64,000 bases of DNA, from contig JAJJXM010000037.1 in NCBI GenBank assembly GCA_024516155.1, positions 248,001 to 312,000 of the forward strand, in the 5' to 3' direction. The first letter of the stretch is position 1; each line of letters opens with the position of its first letter. The position numbers and the translations under genes are program-made. The notes under the pieces were generated by a model that was not told where the DNA came from, did no database searches, and was given only the letters and a program-made list of their open reading frames with translations. Origin of the DNA: Pyronema omphalodes. Its lineage: Eukaryota; Ascomycota; Pezizomycetes; Pezizales; Pyronemataceae. Shown piece by piece: positions 33,043 through 46,489 of the stretch.

Positions 33043-35587
33043 GGTGGCGGGTGGTTGCGTAGGGGATTGCGGGGCTGAGGACAGTAAGCAGCGGGGACCA
33101 GCAGTGAATCTAAGTTGTGTGACGTTTTGCTGCAGGGAGCTATGCTTGGCGTTTCTGGAAGCCAGTGCTGCGAGTAGTGATGATCGACGAACGTGGGAAA
33201 CATGTTGTGTAGCCGACGATGTAACGGCTGGACAGATGTATTTAACAGATGTTTTGGCTGTGGAATGCCTCACCAGCGGGAGGCGGGGACTTTGTGCTGC
33301 GCGGAGGATTTCGAGACGTTTTCCGAGCCTCGGCGGGGCATGCGCATACGCCACGCGCAGTCCCGCCGCTCTGGAAACGATATCTAGCTGCAACACTAGC
33401 CTGAGTAGGATCACTGCAGAGGACCCTGAAATCTGACCCTGGGGAATGGCTCTGGAATGGAAATGACACCAACTACCACTCCGGCAGGAGAAAATTTGTG
33501 CTGATCTTGGGTTGTGAATACGTGGCCAATGGTTGATATGTGATGGATCTTGGAGATGCTTGAGCCTTCACGGTTAGCCGCTGAGCATGACTTGGGTTAT
33601 AAGATGAGATGTACATATTGATGCACTCAATCGGTACGATTTAGGAGACTTAGAACGAGAATATGCTCTAACAAAGGCGCACTTCTGGAGATGTCACTTA
33701 CTCATTTCATTCTCTCCCAGTTTGGTCGGAGACGTTCTTGTCAATGCCCTGGAGCTGATTGAATCCATCGAAGTTGAATTATACAGAAGGGTTTTGATAA
33801 GACTATCGGGTGCCGTGGTGGGTTTTCTCAAAAGATGGAAGTTGGTGGAGTTATGTGGGGGATGAGAAATTTGCGAAAAGGTTTGTGACCGGAGCGCAGA
33901 TAGAAGAAACATGCATGTCATGTCACTCGCGTGGCGCATGCTTACATGCGGCTTCACTAGAAAATAATCGAATGTATGGCAAAAGGCCGGAATTGAGGCG
34001 ATAACATTCTATACATAAAGTTTACGCCATCTGATATAGCAGAGGTAAATATATAGAAATACTGATTCTCAAAGTGTCCTATTTTCGCTCAGACCTTCTC
34101 TATCAGTCGGAATGATGTAAAAGTGAGCTCATGTCGCAATATATCGGCCCTCATCATACAGCCTAATAAATTCATGATCAGCGGCAACGATTCGATTTAT
34201 ATTAAAGACATATTGAATCACCGATTAGCCGAATGCCGATAGTCTATGTATCACTGCCGAATTTTCTTCTAAGATCGATCTTCATCATTCCATGAGTGAT
34301 GACTTTTACACGGCCCGAACTTATGGAACGGCCCCACGAATCAAGATTAATCCCGGTTCATGTAGAATAACTAGTTGGTAATAAACTATTACGTCAATTT
34401 GCTTTTGGGTAGCACTAAACATAAAGCTTTGATTCAAAAACAATTACTTATCGATACGGCTAAAGCTTAATTGGACGTCAACCGCTACACTAGGAAGCCA
34501 AAGCGGCTATTCCGAATCTTTTAAACGCCCCTGTTCACGCCTTTTGTGAACATCTGACCTTTTACCGAGTTGAAATATCCGTTCCATGCACTTTTTTACG
34601 CTAAAAATATCTGTACAGAGATCGAGTGGAAACGCTAAAGAGCAAAACAGACCTAAAGTCCATAATTTAACGAAGACTTGTATCCAAATTTTAAATATTA
34701 TTTGTTAAGTGGCCTCCTTGATTATGTTGAGTTTATCTATCAGTTAGTCGTTCAGGCAGTCACCACCGCACAACCTATTGCGCGAACCACAGAGTAGTCT
34801 ACAGCAGTAATAAAAGATACCTCACATCAATGTTATTTCAGAAATTAAGTAAGCCACGGGAGGTTATTTTCATTTTAATGAATCTATATTCGTCCGGCTG
34901 CGGTTAAAAAATGCCCGTTTTGGCGTTACACTCCTTGCTGGAATAGCCGGCGAATCCGCTGCGTAAGCCGAGAAATTATCTTACTCCTCATGACGTTCCA
35001 ACCAAATTAGGTGAGGAGAACTTGTGCTAATAAACTCCTTGGGGGTGACAAAATAGGATGCCTTAATCCTTACTGTCAGCCTTAGGTTTCCTGGATTTCT
35101 TTTTTCCATTTGTTTTGATAGTACAAAACTTTGCGCAACGTACTAAAATCATCAATGCATTATGATTTAGTTTCTACCAATACGGAAGAACAGACTTGAA
35201 TGTGTTGTATATCTGGTATCGGCTCGGCGGAGAGACTAGCTACCCACGTTAACATAAAGTATTAAGGTTTTGCACATTATGTTTAAAGGTAACCATTTCC
35301 GGTGCAATATGTCTAAGAACAGTAAGCACAAGCCACAACAAATGACATAATCCCAGGTGGCGCAAACAGGACCGATTCTACGGTTGTGGAAGAAACCATA
35401 CCTCGATGCACACACTGAGCTACCCCTCCTTACTCAAGGAACTAATCTGACATCGGCGGCAAGGGGCAAATTTGTGTCGAAATATCCACAGCGGTTGCAA
35501 AATAAATATCCTATATATTCTGACATATGCCCCGTCTTTGAAGAACATTCTACTTTCAGCCACAGTTGACAGTCCTGTCATCTCGAA
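33043..35587. other. Gene-poor stretch between sirtuin and P450
   Basis: After the GC-rich sirtuin upstream region (to about 33480), the sequence turns AT-rich. No gene, RNA or repeat is recognised. The ORF at 35357-35569 has no support. Confidence 0.5.
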
Positions 35588-37246
35588 ATGGCGACCTTTA
35601 TTTCTCACCTTGAACTCCACCGTCTTCACCTGAGCTCACTTATTTCCTACATTAACCCTTTCAAAGCAATTTTCACCCTCGCCTTCATCTACTTCCTCTC
35701 AGTCATAATCTACCGTCTCTATTTCCATCCCCTCCGGCACGTTCCCGGTCCCAAATTGGCCGCCATCACCGACTTATATGGGCTCAGTATCTATCTCGCC
35801 AACGGGCGGTGGGAAGAAGCCGAGTACCAAAAGTTTCTCCACCGAAACTATGGTACCCATCCCGAATTCTTTTCTCTTAACCAACACTAAACGTTTTAGG
35901 CCCCGTTGTCCGCTACGGTCCAAACACTATCATCTGCTCCGCTCCTTCCGCACTTCCCATAATCTATCACCGACACGCCGACAAAACCACTTTCTACAAC
36001 GCCTCATTCGGTCCAACCACCAGCTTCTCATCACTTCTGCACGCGGATCATGTCATTGCCAGGAAACGTCTTGCATCTGGATACAGCATGACTGCTGTTA
36101 AGCAATGGGAACATGATATTGATATGCGAATTTCCGATTGGATTCAACAGCTAGACACACGGTATGCGCAAACCGGTGCAGATTTATTGGTTTATAAAAG
36201 CGTCCAGTATCTGGTTTATGATGTTGTTACCGAGATCTGTTTCGGGGAACCTCTGGGATTTATCAAAGAATGGAAGGACATCCGGGATTTAATGGAAACT
36301 TTCGACCGGACTATTCCATTGATTCAGATTGTTGGACGCCTTCCGACGGTTGGTGTTTTGCTCAAGAAACTTAACCTCTACCGACCTAAGCCTGGCGATA
36401 ATACCGGATTCGGGATGATATTAGCGGAAGTTGAAAGAGCGGCGAATAAGTACAAGGATCTTGATGTCGACAATGAAAAACTACAAATGAACCAAAAAGC
36501 GAGTTTATTTTTCCGGTTCATGACAGCAATAGGGAAAGGAGATGAAACCATGACAGTGGAACAAGTACAATGGGAAGGCATTGCAGCAATGGTTGCCGGG
36601 AGTAGAACGGTTGCAGATCAGATTAGTCCTACGATTTTGAACATTTTGAAGACTCCGAGATGCCTGAAGAGGTTACAGGAGGAATTGGATACGATCACAG
36701 AAGACGGGATAGTCAGTTATGAAACAGCTATGGGATTGCCTTATTTTTCTGCAGTGCTGAAAGAAGGGCTTAGGAGCTCGGGTCAAGAGTTACGCATGCC
36801 TAGAATGTCGCCTGCAGAGGGATTGGTTATTGAGGGAGTGTCAATCCCGGCTGGAGTTTCTGTCGCCTGTAGTCCGTTGAACGTGATGTTCGATGAGGAT
36901 TTGTACGGAGCAGATGCAAAGGTCTTTCGTCCGGAGAGATATCTGGAGGCCGATGAGGAAACCCTGAAGATGTGGGAGAGGTACAATGTAAGATTTGGGT
37001 ATGGGACAAGAGCTTGCATTGGAAGGAATATCGCGATGATTGAAGTGGCTAAGGCAATTGTTGAGGTGAGTGAGATGCTCTGAATATTGATAATTGATGA
37101 ATGACGCTAATGATGGGGTGAAATAGTTTTTCAGAGTCTTTGATCCGGAACTTGTGTGGAGTGGTAAGAAACTAACAGCACATATGACTTTTAAAGTTCG
37201 GCTGAAGCGGAGAACTGCAAGAAGTACTGCTGGCAGTGCAGCTTGA
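35588..37246 (+). CDS. Cytochrome P450 monooxygenase, membrane-anchored
   Basis: join(35588..35852,35900..37065,37127..37246), 516 aa, introns 47 and 61 nt. N-terminal membrane anchor (FTLAFIYFLSVIIYRLYF), then a proline hinge (HPLRHVPGPKLA), GPVVRYGPNTIIC, HADHVIARKRLASGYS, I-helix AGSRTV (usual AGxxT), K-helix ExxR in KEGLRS, FRPERY, and the heme loop FGYGTRACIG with the axial Cys. The pattern resembles pisatin-demethylase-like fungal P450s. Substrate unknown. No other biosynthetic gene lies beside it, so a catabolic or detoxifying role is as likely as a secondary-metabolite role. Complete, no disruption. Confidence 0.9.
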
Positions 37247-37351
37247 ACGTGTGAGGCAGAGGAGATGAGGACTTCTTGTCGTTTGACACGACGAAGAGCT
37301 GCAAATATGTTTTATAGTATTATATTGTATAGATTTGTTTTTTAGATATAC

Positions 37352-37437
37352 TCCGTTATGGTGTAGTGGCTAGCATCGGCCGCTCTCAAGTAGAGCAATA
37401 ATCCGGCCAGACCGGGGTTCAATTCCCCGTAACGGAA
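37352..37437 (+). tRNA. tRNA-Glu (CTC) with a 14-nt intron
   Basis: Acceptor stem TCCGTTA/TAACGGA, D arm GTGTAGTGGCTAGCAT, anticodon stem GGCCG (37378-37382) / CGGCC (37404-37408), T arm CGGGGTTCAATTCCCCG, discriminator A. Anticodon CTC at 37385-37387. The intron at 37389-37402, after position 37, contains AGAG that can pair with the CTCT of the anticodon loop, as in fungal pre-tRNAs. The B box GGTTCAATTCC is intact. Confidence 0.93.
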
Positions 37438-37439
37438 TA

Positions 37440-37445
37440 TTTTTT
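37440..37445 (+). terminator. Pol III terminator of tRNA-Glu
   Basis: Six T residues two bases after the tRNA 3' end. Confidence 0.75.
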
Positions 37446-39024
37446 CGTTCACCTTTTTACATTTATTACCCAGTTCATCCTCATATATTTCGTTCCAGTT
37501 CACTCCACATACTTCATCACCCGTGAATACTTTCTCTTTCAACCCCATCTGTGTAAGCCCTAACTTTCATGGTGACGAAACGATACATTTGATAAATAAC
37601 CCAGTGTTTCGTACATTAACCTCAATACCAAACAGACACTTTCAAATGCATCAAGAGTACGTCATCATCCCATAAATCTCATTCGATATCTGAGGCCCTG
37701 TAGGCCGTAACAACACATACTTAATCTTCTCATAAACCCCTCCAGTACTCCTGACAAAACTCCAACATTTCCTACTCTATTCCTTTCCCTCCTTTCACAT
37801 CGTAGAGATATCCTTATGACATTACAAAATGGTAATACAAATGCTATAGTCGTGAATGCGTGGGTTTTCTTTCCATGATTATATTCTCTATTTCACGTTT
37901 TTTTTTTTTTTGCTCAAAGAGCCGATAGTAGACCAGATCTACATTGATGTCGAGAAGAGACAGTTATGTAATAGATATAGACAGATAGACATACAGACAG
38001 ACGGTATGTTATGGTATGGTATGGTTTGGGCCTTATGGTATGATACAGTATTCCCAATCCAATGGTATATCCACTATAAACCCCTGGGCCATCATAAATC
38101 ATTAATAAAATTTCTTAATAAAAATTCACTATAACAATTTTTAATAAGATTAAGACCTCATCAATCCCTCTGCCAGACTTTATCTTTTTGGATTATATAG
38201 CCTAAATTTAACTGTGTGAACCTAACATAATTGTCAAGCTAGTAAATTCTCTCTAATTCATAAATATATCGCAAATAGTCCTGACAGTTGGAAAAAAAAG
38301 AAAACCAATGATGATGATAATAGAAGTTATAAAACTTATAAAACTATAGGTATCGAGATTCGAAAAACTCAACCTGACGCAGTAAGTAATTACCTATAAA
38401 ATACACCAACAGTCAACAGTCAACGCTTTTGATACCATGGTACATGAAAACATCAACACTTCGGATAACACATAGCACATAAATAGCAATCAAAAAGACT
38501 AGAAGTTTATCTTCCGCAAACTCATAAAAAGACTTCCCCCTCACTGCAGGGGTTAATAAATAATTCTGTTATGATGACAACTAACAACTAAAGAACCAAT
38601 AACGAACAAAAGAGGCAAAACAAGAAAACAAAAAAAGAAACGCTATAAACACAATAGACAATCATACCTAAGAAGCAAACAAAAAATATCATACAACCAA
38701 TACAACTAATACAACCAACAACCAACCCCGCTAGCGCCGAAAAAAACTAAATAAATGAACACAACTCAGGAAAGTAAAAAAAAAAAAATTAACTCGCTTA
38801 TTCAACGAAAAAATCACAATTAGGATCATAATGCTTATTCCCTACTCTCAGTAGCCCAGTCTGTCGATATCTCGGTATGTCGGTATCATAATCCCCTGTC
38901 CATCTCCATCTCAATCTCGTAATCTGCCCTCCCTCGCTCCTCGCTCCCCGCTCTGCATTCCCCTCCCTATCCCCATTACCATCATATATGCCCACCTGTC
39001 CACTTCCCCGTCCCCCCTTACTCC
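37446..39024. other. Intergenic, AT-rich
   Basis: Long AT-rich stretch with A-runs and simple TATGG repeats (38007-38035). It is mostly the 3' flank of Atg13. No gene seen. Confidence 0.5.
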
Positions 39025-42002
39025 TTACCAAACATCGCCCCCTCTCTTTCCCAAACCCTTCGCCTCCTCAAACTCCCTCTGCCTATCCTGCAACCTATTC
39101 TTAATGCCATCCCTATACTGTTCCTCTCCAAGCCTGAGCTGCTGTAGCTGCTGTTCCGTACTCTTCCTTCCCTCAACATTCATTTCACTCATCGCAAACA
39201 ACAACTCATCCTCCTGTTCCTGACCTGCTCTTGCACTCCAACTAGGAGTTCTCCTATCTCCCGTGGGCGTACCCCATCCTCTGGAAACACCTCCCGAGAA
39301 TCTACCCCGTGAGAAACTGGAGCCTGTACTAGCTCTATGGGGGTTGTTGGATAGACTAGGTCTCTGAATTGGGAGTTCCGGCAGTGCTGTTCCTGTTGCT
39401 TGTCGAAGTTGTTGTTCTACGTCGGTTTCGTTGTTTCTGATTTCACTGTCTTGGGTCTCGACATCCGTGGTGTCGGGATCCATCATTAGCCCCCCTTCTC
39501 CGGCTGCGTGTCGTATCGCACCCCGATCCCCTAGGGATACTGAGGCACGTCCTCCATATCCTTCGCCGCTATTTCCGAAGCCGTCGAAATCTTTGGATTG
39601 TTGACTCATGCTATTTGCTCGTCTTGGTCCCATGAAACGTGGGGAGGTGGGAATATCCAAGGGTGCGGTATGATTGGACAAACGACTGGGTATTATGGGA
39701 GTGTGAGGAGTTTTTCCAAGACTACTTCCTCCTGCACCGCTGCCTACACTCCCTGCTGGTTGCTGCTGCTGAAGTAGAACGGAAGAGTTCATGGAGTCTG
39801 CTAAAACTGCTTGGCTATCCCGCATCTCTCTGAATTTCGATAATGAATCCAACTCCGTTTGTCTGTTCTTAGCAGCCGCAGGGCCAAATGATTTGAGCTG
39901 GGTTTTCTGGCCGTCGGCCATCAAGTTCAGGAAGGCGGTGATTTCTAGGTCTTCTTCGAAACTTAGGGGGTTTGCGCCACCTCCAGAGCCAGCGGTGTAG
40001 GGGTTACTGTTGTTAGGGTTACTGTAGAGACCACTACCAGGGGCGGCCATGGAGGAGGAATAAGAAGCACCCCCAGAGGAGTTGTTGTCGTCTGCTTCTC
40101 GTGCGGAGGTGGAAATATTCCTGGGTCGTCGGGAACCGAAGGAAGAGGCTATGCGGGTCATTGGTTGGGAACCGATCGGGATACCTGATTGATTGTCGGG
40201 TGTGGATGATTTGTAGGCACCTCCGGCTGTGTAACTTGTTCCGCTGCCTGTGACGCCGTAACTTGTACCACTTATCCCACCTATTCCGCCCCGACTACGA
40301 AGAGATGCCGGGGTGCCCATACGAGCCGGTGCGTAATCAGTTCCTGGGGCTGGTGATGAAGAGAGAGACGGTGCTTTGAATGGCTGGAAGGAACTAGATA
40401 TTGACGCTCTGCGGTCCGCGGGTTTGGGGTCAGTTCCGGTCGCTCCTCGGGGTAGGGATGAGTTGGATCCATTGACGGACCTCATTGCTGATGCTGGGGA
40501 GCCATTTGATGATGCTGCTCTATGCATATCAATTCCTCTCAGCTGTGACAGGGGTGATGCTGAGGTGCCTGTATTATAGTTGTGAAAGCTTGATAGTGAG
40601 CCATAGTGATTCTGAGGGTTGCTGTGCGGCGATTCGCGAGATGCTAGATGAGCGGGTAGTGATCCCGCTTCTCCTGACAGTCTTGGAGGAGGTGGAAAGT
40701 TAGTAGGTTGCGAAGCTGTCCGTTGATGACGGGTTGGACGGAAATAATGTTCATCCAGATTAATAAACTGAGAGCTGAGTAACGCTTCACTTTCATCGAC
40801 CTTAAAATCACAATTTCTTCGGAAAGAAACCGAGATATTCATATTCCCAGCAGGGCTTTCAACCTTTTCGAAGGCGTGTTCTTCCGTAACCTGATTGGAT
40901 TCACCGGGAAATAATGGGACTCGAAGACCATCCCATCGTCGCGATGCTTCAGCATGTTCATCGGAATCCATTATACGGATACCTAATTTGAGGATGCTAC
41001 TATGCAGGACGGTTTTCGCGAGTTTCTTCTTGAATTTCCAGACTGGCATGAGGTTGATGTAGGACCAAAGCGTACGGAATAGGATGATTGCTTGTTTATA
41101 GACTGAGGGAGCTTCCATATTTGGGTTAATGTCATGTGGTGGGCTACATCAAGAAGGCAGAACATGTCAGCTAGATGTCCCCTTTTGATATGCGTTCCTA
41201 CGTGAAACCAACCTCAGAGCAATTTTCCATCTCTCCAGCACAATTGGGCCTCCTTTATAACTCATATTCAACCCTGCACGACTAGCAGCACTCTCCAAAG
41301 CCTCATTTACGTTCCATCTCGAGCCTCGACTATCGAGTATTACCAGCGCTTGTGTAGCCGACAACTCACTGGTATCAAGGTAGACTTCGACTATCATAGG
41401 TTTTGGATGCGAATATGCGTCTGTGTGTCGCCAGTATTCGCAGTCTTTTTTTAGCGTATCAATTTCATCGAGTTCGATGTTGAACTTTGCTTAGTTAGCA
41501 TGAGATCCCATCACCTATTCCCGCACCACATCCCCCCTCATAGCTGTAGCAACGCGACGAAGCGAAAGCTGCAGCACCACCCAAGAAAGCGAATCACGCA
41601 ACATACCCATCTATTAACCATTTTCTCCCCGGTCCTGCTAGAAGTATACAGTGTGGTAGGTATCCTTCTCTCTATTATAATCATAGCGGCCTTCCAAAAG
41701 AAAGCCTGGACAATCTGATTGATTTTCACATGCGGATCCCTTTGACCTCCTACTCCTGCTCCTCCTCCTCCTCCTGATTGTTCGGAATCATTGTAGCCTC
41801 CGGAAGCTGGTCGTGAGTTAAGCCCCCCTGATGGAATTTGTGAAAAGCCCCCGGAGGAGGAGGAGCCGTCCATGCCGTAGTATTGATTGCCCGTCGAGGG
41901 GCGAGATAGGGATTGTGGGGAGGTATCGTAGGAGTCGCTTTGCTGGCTTTGTTGTGGAGTGCGACGGCGAGTGGGCGCGCCCCAGCGGTCGGTCGTGTAC
42001 AT
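39025..42002 (-). CDS. ATG13: Autophagy-related protein 13
   Basis: complement(join(39025..41143,41213..41484,41607..42002)), 928 aa. Regulatory subunit of the Atg1 kinase complex that starts autophagy. The disordered Ser/Gly-rich head is followed by the HORMA domain: VKINQIVQAFFWKAAMIIIERR, MVNRW|FNIELDEIDTLKKD, VEVYLDTSELSATQALVILD, VLERWKIALSPPHDINPN, APSVYKQAIILFRTLWSYINLMPVW, then VSFRRNCDF. The C-terminal about 650 residues are Ser/Pro-rich disorder with DELLFAMSEMN, a segment usual in fungal Atg13, where Atg1 and Atg17 contacts are expected. Introns are 122 and 69 nt with GTATGT and GTTGGT donors; the second junction restores ALSPPHD. The long disordered tail gives rise to the shadow ORFs on the plus strand. 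Confidence 0.88.
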
Positions 42003-44329
42003 TATGGCTGTATAGTTGGCGACACTGATCGCTTTGGGGGATATAGTGGGTGTGTTGGTTGCGATAAGGGGAGGTTCGGGGTGCAGTGGCTTCTGGCTTC
42101 TGGCTTCGGGTCAGGCTTTGGTTGTAGCTGTCGGAGCTATGTTCGTGTAGATATGTTATGTCTGCTTTTGCTCTCGTAGATGCTAGGCAATGATAGTGGT
42201 GATGATCTCCTTGTAATCGTAGTCGGCAGCCATTACATTTATCTATTCACGGTAATTCGGTGTTTAGTCGCCGGTTACGTTATGGATGCGCACGTCCACT
42301 GTGGATGGAAGAAGCTCTCAACGATCGGCGGCAGTGCGCGTTACGGTTACAACGAGTGCCCAGCGGCGACTTGACGTCGGATGACAGTCGGTGGTGGTGG
42401 TGGTGGTGGTTGGTTGATTGACAATCGGAACAAGTAAATGAATGATTGGTGGACGATAAACTGGATAAAAAAAGATTTTAGGATTCTAATACTATGATAA
42501 CGGAAACAAAGAGTAAGCTTGACAAAGTCGACAAAGTTGACAAGTGATGACGGGAGGTGACAGTAGATTTGCAGCGCAGAAGGTTTGACTCAACCAGCGT
42601 GCGACGGCTGATAGGTCCGGAACGCGTTTAGCTTCCCAGACTGCTGGATGAACTGTCTTCACTTTCAAAGGCAAGGCTAAACTGGGAACCTTTGGGAAAA
42701 CAAGTGTGTAGATTGGGATCTGGGAATCTGGGAATCTGGGTATCTGGGTATCGGAAGCGGAGGCAGAGGCGGAGGTGGGACGGGTAGCGCAATGTACGGG
42801 GCCGGCGGACACAGGAGCTGTCGCGGTGTGTCCGCCTCGTGTGCGGTGACGCGGTGATAACGTGATAAAACAGCGAGAAAGCGAGACAACAATGAGGGAT
42901 AAGCAGCATTAACAGAGAGAAACGTACGGTGGATTGTCTGTCGTGATTTTACAGGTATTCACAACCTCATTCGAAGTGAAAAGATGGAAGAAAGGTGGAG
43001 GTGGTGGGTAGTTGCTGGAGTTGGAGCTATCTGTGCTGGGGGGGAAGCTTAACGACCTGCAAGGTCTTGTCACGCAGCTACACCAGGAGCAGTTATGACT
43101 GATCAAGCTTCCTACCAGTCACCTCAACTCCACAAATATCTTTGCGCACAAAAGAATTATTGACAGCAAGTAGATGCAGAAAACCGATGACGATTATGAC
43201 ACTGAAAATTAATGAGAAAAAAAAAATAAAAGAAGATGATGACAACTCAAGATTTCTTCGGAAGCTATCCCTGTATGAGGTATGATGAGCAACAGTGACT
43301 CCAACAGCTGTTTATGTACAACTATCCAGCTGTACAAACTCTACAAACGATGACAAGATAAAGCCTCAACTTGACTGGGACGCACGGCTATCGATTGGTC
43401 GGCGCGTGAGCTTGTATCGTGCACTTCCAATTTCTGTATGACCTTGAGAACTCGTGCAACTCCAACCTGAACTGTGTACTCCGCGGTATTCTGTCTGCTG
43501 AGCTCCGTAGCCGCTGAGACCGGTAAGGAATGTAGAGTACGTACCCGTGGCTGATAACTCCCAAAGCTCCCTCAACGAATCCCTCTGGAGTTAGGATATT
43601 GAAGGGTCTGAGACTGGTCCGAGGAAGGTACTCTCCACGTGACCATATTGTCTTAGCACTAAGCCATTAAAGGATGGATCTTATCTTCCCGTTGCGGTTA
43701 AGCGCTTTCGTCCCAGCCCCAAACAGCAGGCCACGAAGTTAGGGCTTGAAACGTTTTACTTGGCGGAGAGGGTGCTTGGCAACCGTAGCTGCTTGGCTCA
43801 TCACCCCGCGGATCACGCCTTGTGGGTCATGACTTATTTAGCGAGAAACGCACAGAATGTAAGAACGATCAGAATGTTCTTACGAATGATATACATTAAC
43901 AACAACATTCCGGCATTTAGCATGATAAGAACCTGGATGGTCAGGTTGAGTTTGATGATCGTATGCAGTCATCGGGTGCTGGAATCCACTAACCTCATTC
44001 AAGCCAGTACCAGTGATTCCCGGTGATCCGTGTAACTTCGTCCACGGATTATGAAACAACCTACATAACTGGGGGAGTCAATGGCCGACAAATTGCAATG
44101 TTCAGGCGGCGTAATCTTAAACTCAGAAACTAGTCTCCCGGTGACTGAAAAAGATGGCGCTATGTACCTTGATACGTATTGCACCATATACCTCTGAACG
44201 AAATTTACACCACAGACTATTTCCGAATCTTCAAAACTTGTATATAGTTATGGTAATAGACATATTTCAATCAAGCCTATCTCAAAAGTACCAACAATCT
44301 ACTCTCCCTGTAATCAGTCGAAAGCAATA
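42003..44329. other. Atg13 upstream region and anonymous sequence
   Basis: No gene seen. A short tandem of GGGAATCT/GGGTATCT units (about 42716-42756) and GGT runs (42390-42415) are present. ORFs here are short and low in complexity. Confidence 0.5.
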
Positions 44330-45246
44330 AAATCTTAATCGGCCACAGTGCCAACACCTGCGGAGCTCTTCATTACAGATACTGATGGACATACGCCCAC
44401 AGCTCCAACACTGTTACGGACACTGAACTAACAATGTCTTGGGTACTGGGACACACACAAATCCGAGGAATTGAGGAGGCAGATGACCTTGCCAAAGCTG
44501 CAACCTCTCAGAAACCAAACCGCACACCTGTGGTATCCATTTCCTAGCTCAAAAGACAAACCCGAAGCCAAAAATTGAAGGAGTGGCAGGAATGGTACGA
44601 ACGACAAAAACAGCCGAAAAAATACAAATCACCTCATTTAAGACAGCTAGACACTGCATACACAACTACCACCCGAAAAATCTCATCAGCCATCCTAGGC
44701 CTGAGAACCGGTCATGGATATTTTTTGGATTACTTATCAAAGACGAAATCCGAAAGATATCCTTCACCCAGATGCACCTGTCCACCGCAATTCCCACAAA
44801 CACCCAAACACCTCATCTTGGGCTGCCCAAAATACCAAGTACAGAGGAATAAAACTCCACTGCGAACTAAAACTTCACAGGAACCACCCGGCCCCACTCC
44901 AAGTGATGCTCTACTCTCCTGCTGGAACCAAGGCCCTTACCACCATGATCTCTACCACCAAGATTGCCACCGCAGAGTGGATACAGGCACAGGTAAGTAA
45001 CGCTCCCGCTATGGAACATGACCCAGAAGTAGAGCGGTGAGGAGAGAAGGGGGAGAAAATAAGAGTAGAGGAGAGCAGCGGAGGGCCGGGGATAGCTGGG
45101 AGAGCAGGGTTAGGGTAACCCTAATCAGCAGTGTGGCTGTGTCGTTGCGTTGCAACAGATGAAACCTGAAAAGTGAAAAGTGAAAATTGCAAAGTAAAAA
45201 TGCAAAGTTTTTTTGTCCCTCCATGTACAGATGCGTTGCCGTATAC
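44330..45246 (+). mobile_element. Tad-like LINE remnant (RNase H end and 3' UTR)
   Basis: 5'-truncated and decayed. An RNase H tail is visible (SWVLGHTQIRGIEEADDLAK), then after a stop codon (about 44546) the post-RNase-H region HLRQLDTAYTTTTR, LGLRTGHGYFLDYL, C-x-C..TPKHLILGCPKYQ and TTKIATAEWIQ. The 3' UTR has GA-rich sequence, AGGGTTAGGGTAACCCTAA (45106-45124) and the terminal block ending ACAGATGCGTTGCCGTA. It has the same 3' end as 15484-16310. Confidence 0.8.
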
Positions 45247-45740
45247 GTCAGACTTTTACATCATACGTCATACGCGATCTTTTCTCTGCGGTGAGAATCT
45301 TTCTACATATGTTTTGTGATCTTTATTAGCACTATTGTGAGGCTAAAATTTTAAGTTGGTATGTAGGTGAACATTCCTATTCTAACTCTAGGGATAAGGC
45401 AGCGGACCAGAATATTGAATATTTCTGCAAACTGGATAATGCCGGACGGGAAACTTGGATCTTCTCATACAATGTGTGCTCTCTATATGCATTATGCCAC
45501 TGCTGCTGCTGCTGTTTTTTTCTTCTTTTTTTGGCATTTTTCTTTTTCCGTTTGGTCTCTTATTGTTTTTCTTTTATTTTGTAATGTTTTCTGTAAAAAG
45601 AGACATTTTTCCGAATGCTGCATAATATAAAACCCCGGGTTGTTATGGTGACTCCTCCAAGCTGGGTGAAACTGATGAGTCTGGCAGGAACACGGATTTT
45701 TCCAAATATTGACTATCAACTGCTAACCAGACATCCCAAC

Positions 45741-46487
45741 CGTACAGCCAGTTTACCGGGTAAAATATTAAACCAGGTAAACTAAACTGACAACTCACAG
45801 TTATTTGGTGCAGTTTTGGTGTCCCGGATACACAGTTGGTTCAGTTTTGAGGGGTCCATAGAATTAGGTAACTGCAGTGCACTGATTAAACGGACTCGAT
45901 AAATACAAACCAGTTTAACCGCATCGGGAACCAGTGCATGCAGGAATAGATGATGTATTCAACCTCATTTGAACCCACCGGTGGCCGAGCCTGCCAGTAT
46001 CTCAACCTTCCTTATTCCACCAGCTTCTGGTAACCAGATTTCCCAATCTTTACAAAATGGCGGTAAATATGCTCTCAGTTCCCGCAATGACTACCGAGTC
46101 TGGGCTGCTGTTTTCCAAATGCAAGTAGATGATTATATCGGACCACCATTCAATGCAGGCAGATACTCTGGAAGCCATTGAGGAGCTCAAGAGCCACAAT
46201 CGTAGGTGTCAGTTGTGATTACTGGCGACCCAATTGGGAAAGAATTTTGTTATGTTACACTGAATAATATTTATTGCCCCTTCACAAACCAGTTCCTTTG
46301 GACAAACTAGTTTTCGCAGTTTTGAACAGTTCACCTGGTTTGCCAAGGCTTGCATTCAGTTAACTGGTTTTCACAGTTAAACCAGTTTATACTACTGACA
46401 GTAAACTGAACTGGGTCACCGTACAGTCCTCATATTCCAACAGTCCGTACAGTCCGTTTTGGCTGTCATTTTGAACTGGTTTGTACG
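45741..46487. repeat. Block rich in AACTGGTTTA/CCAGTTTA motifs, possible non-autonomous element
   Basis: Many CCAGTTTA, AACTGGTTT and CAGTTTTG motifs occur in both orientations, more on the left (45741-45930) and right (46285-46487). Weak inverted ends CGTACAGCCAGTT (left) and CGTACAAACCAGTT (right, complement). No target duplication found. Confidence 0.35.
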
Positions 46488-46489
46488 AC

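Noticed and set aside
33694..34004. Small ORFs on both strands downstream of the sirtuin promoter
   Set aside because: No motif, no splice continuation; composition like the surrounding non-coding DNA.
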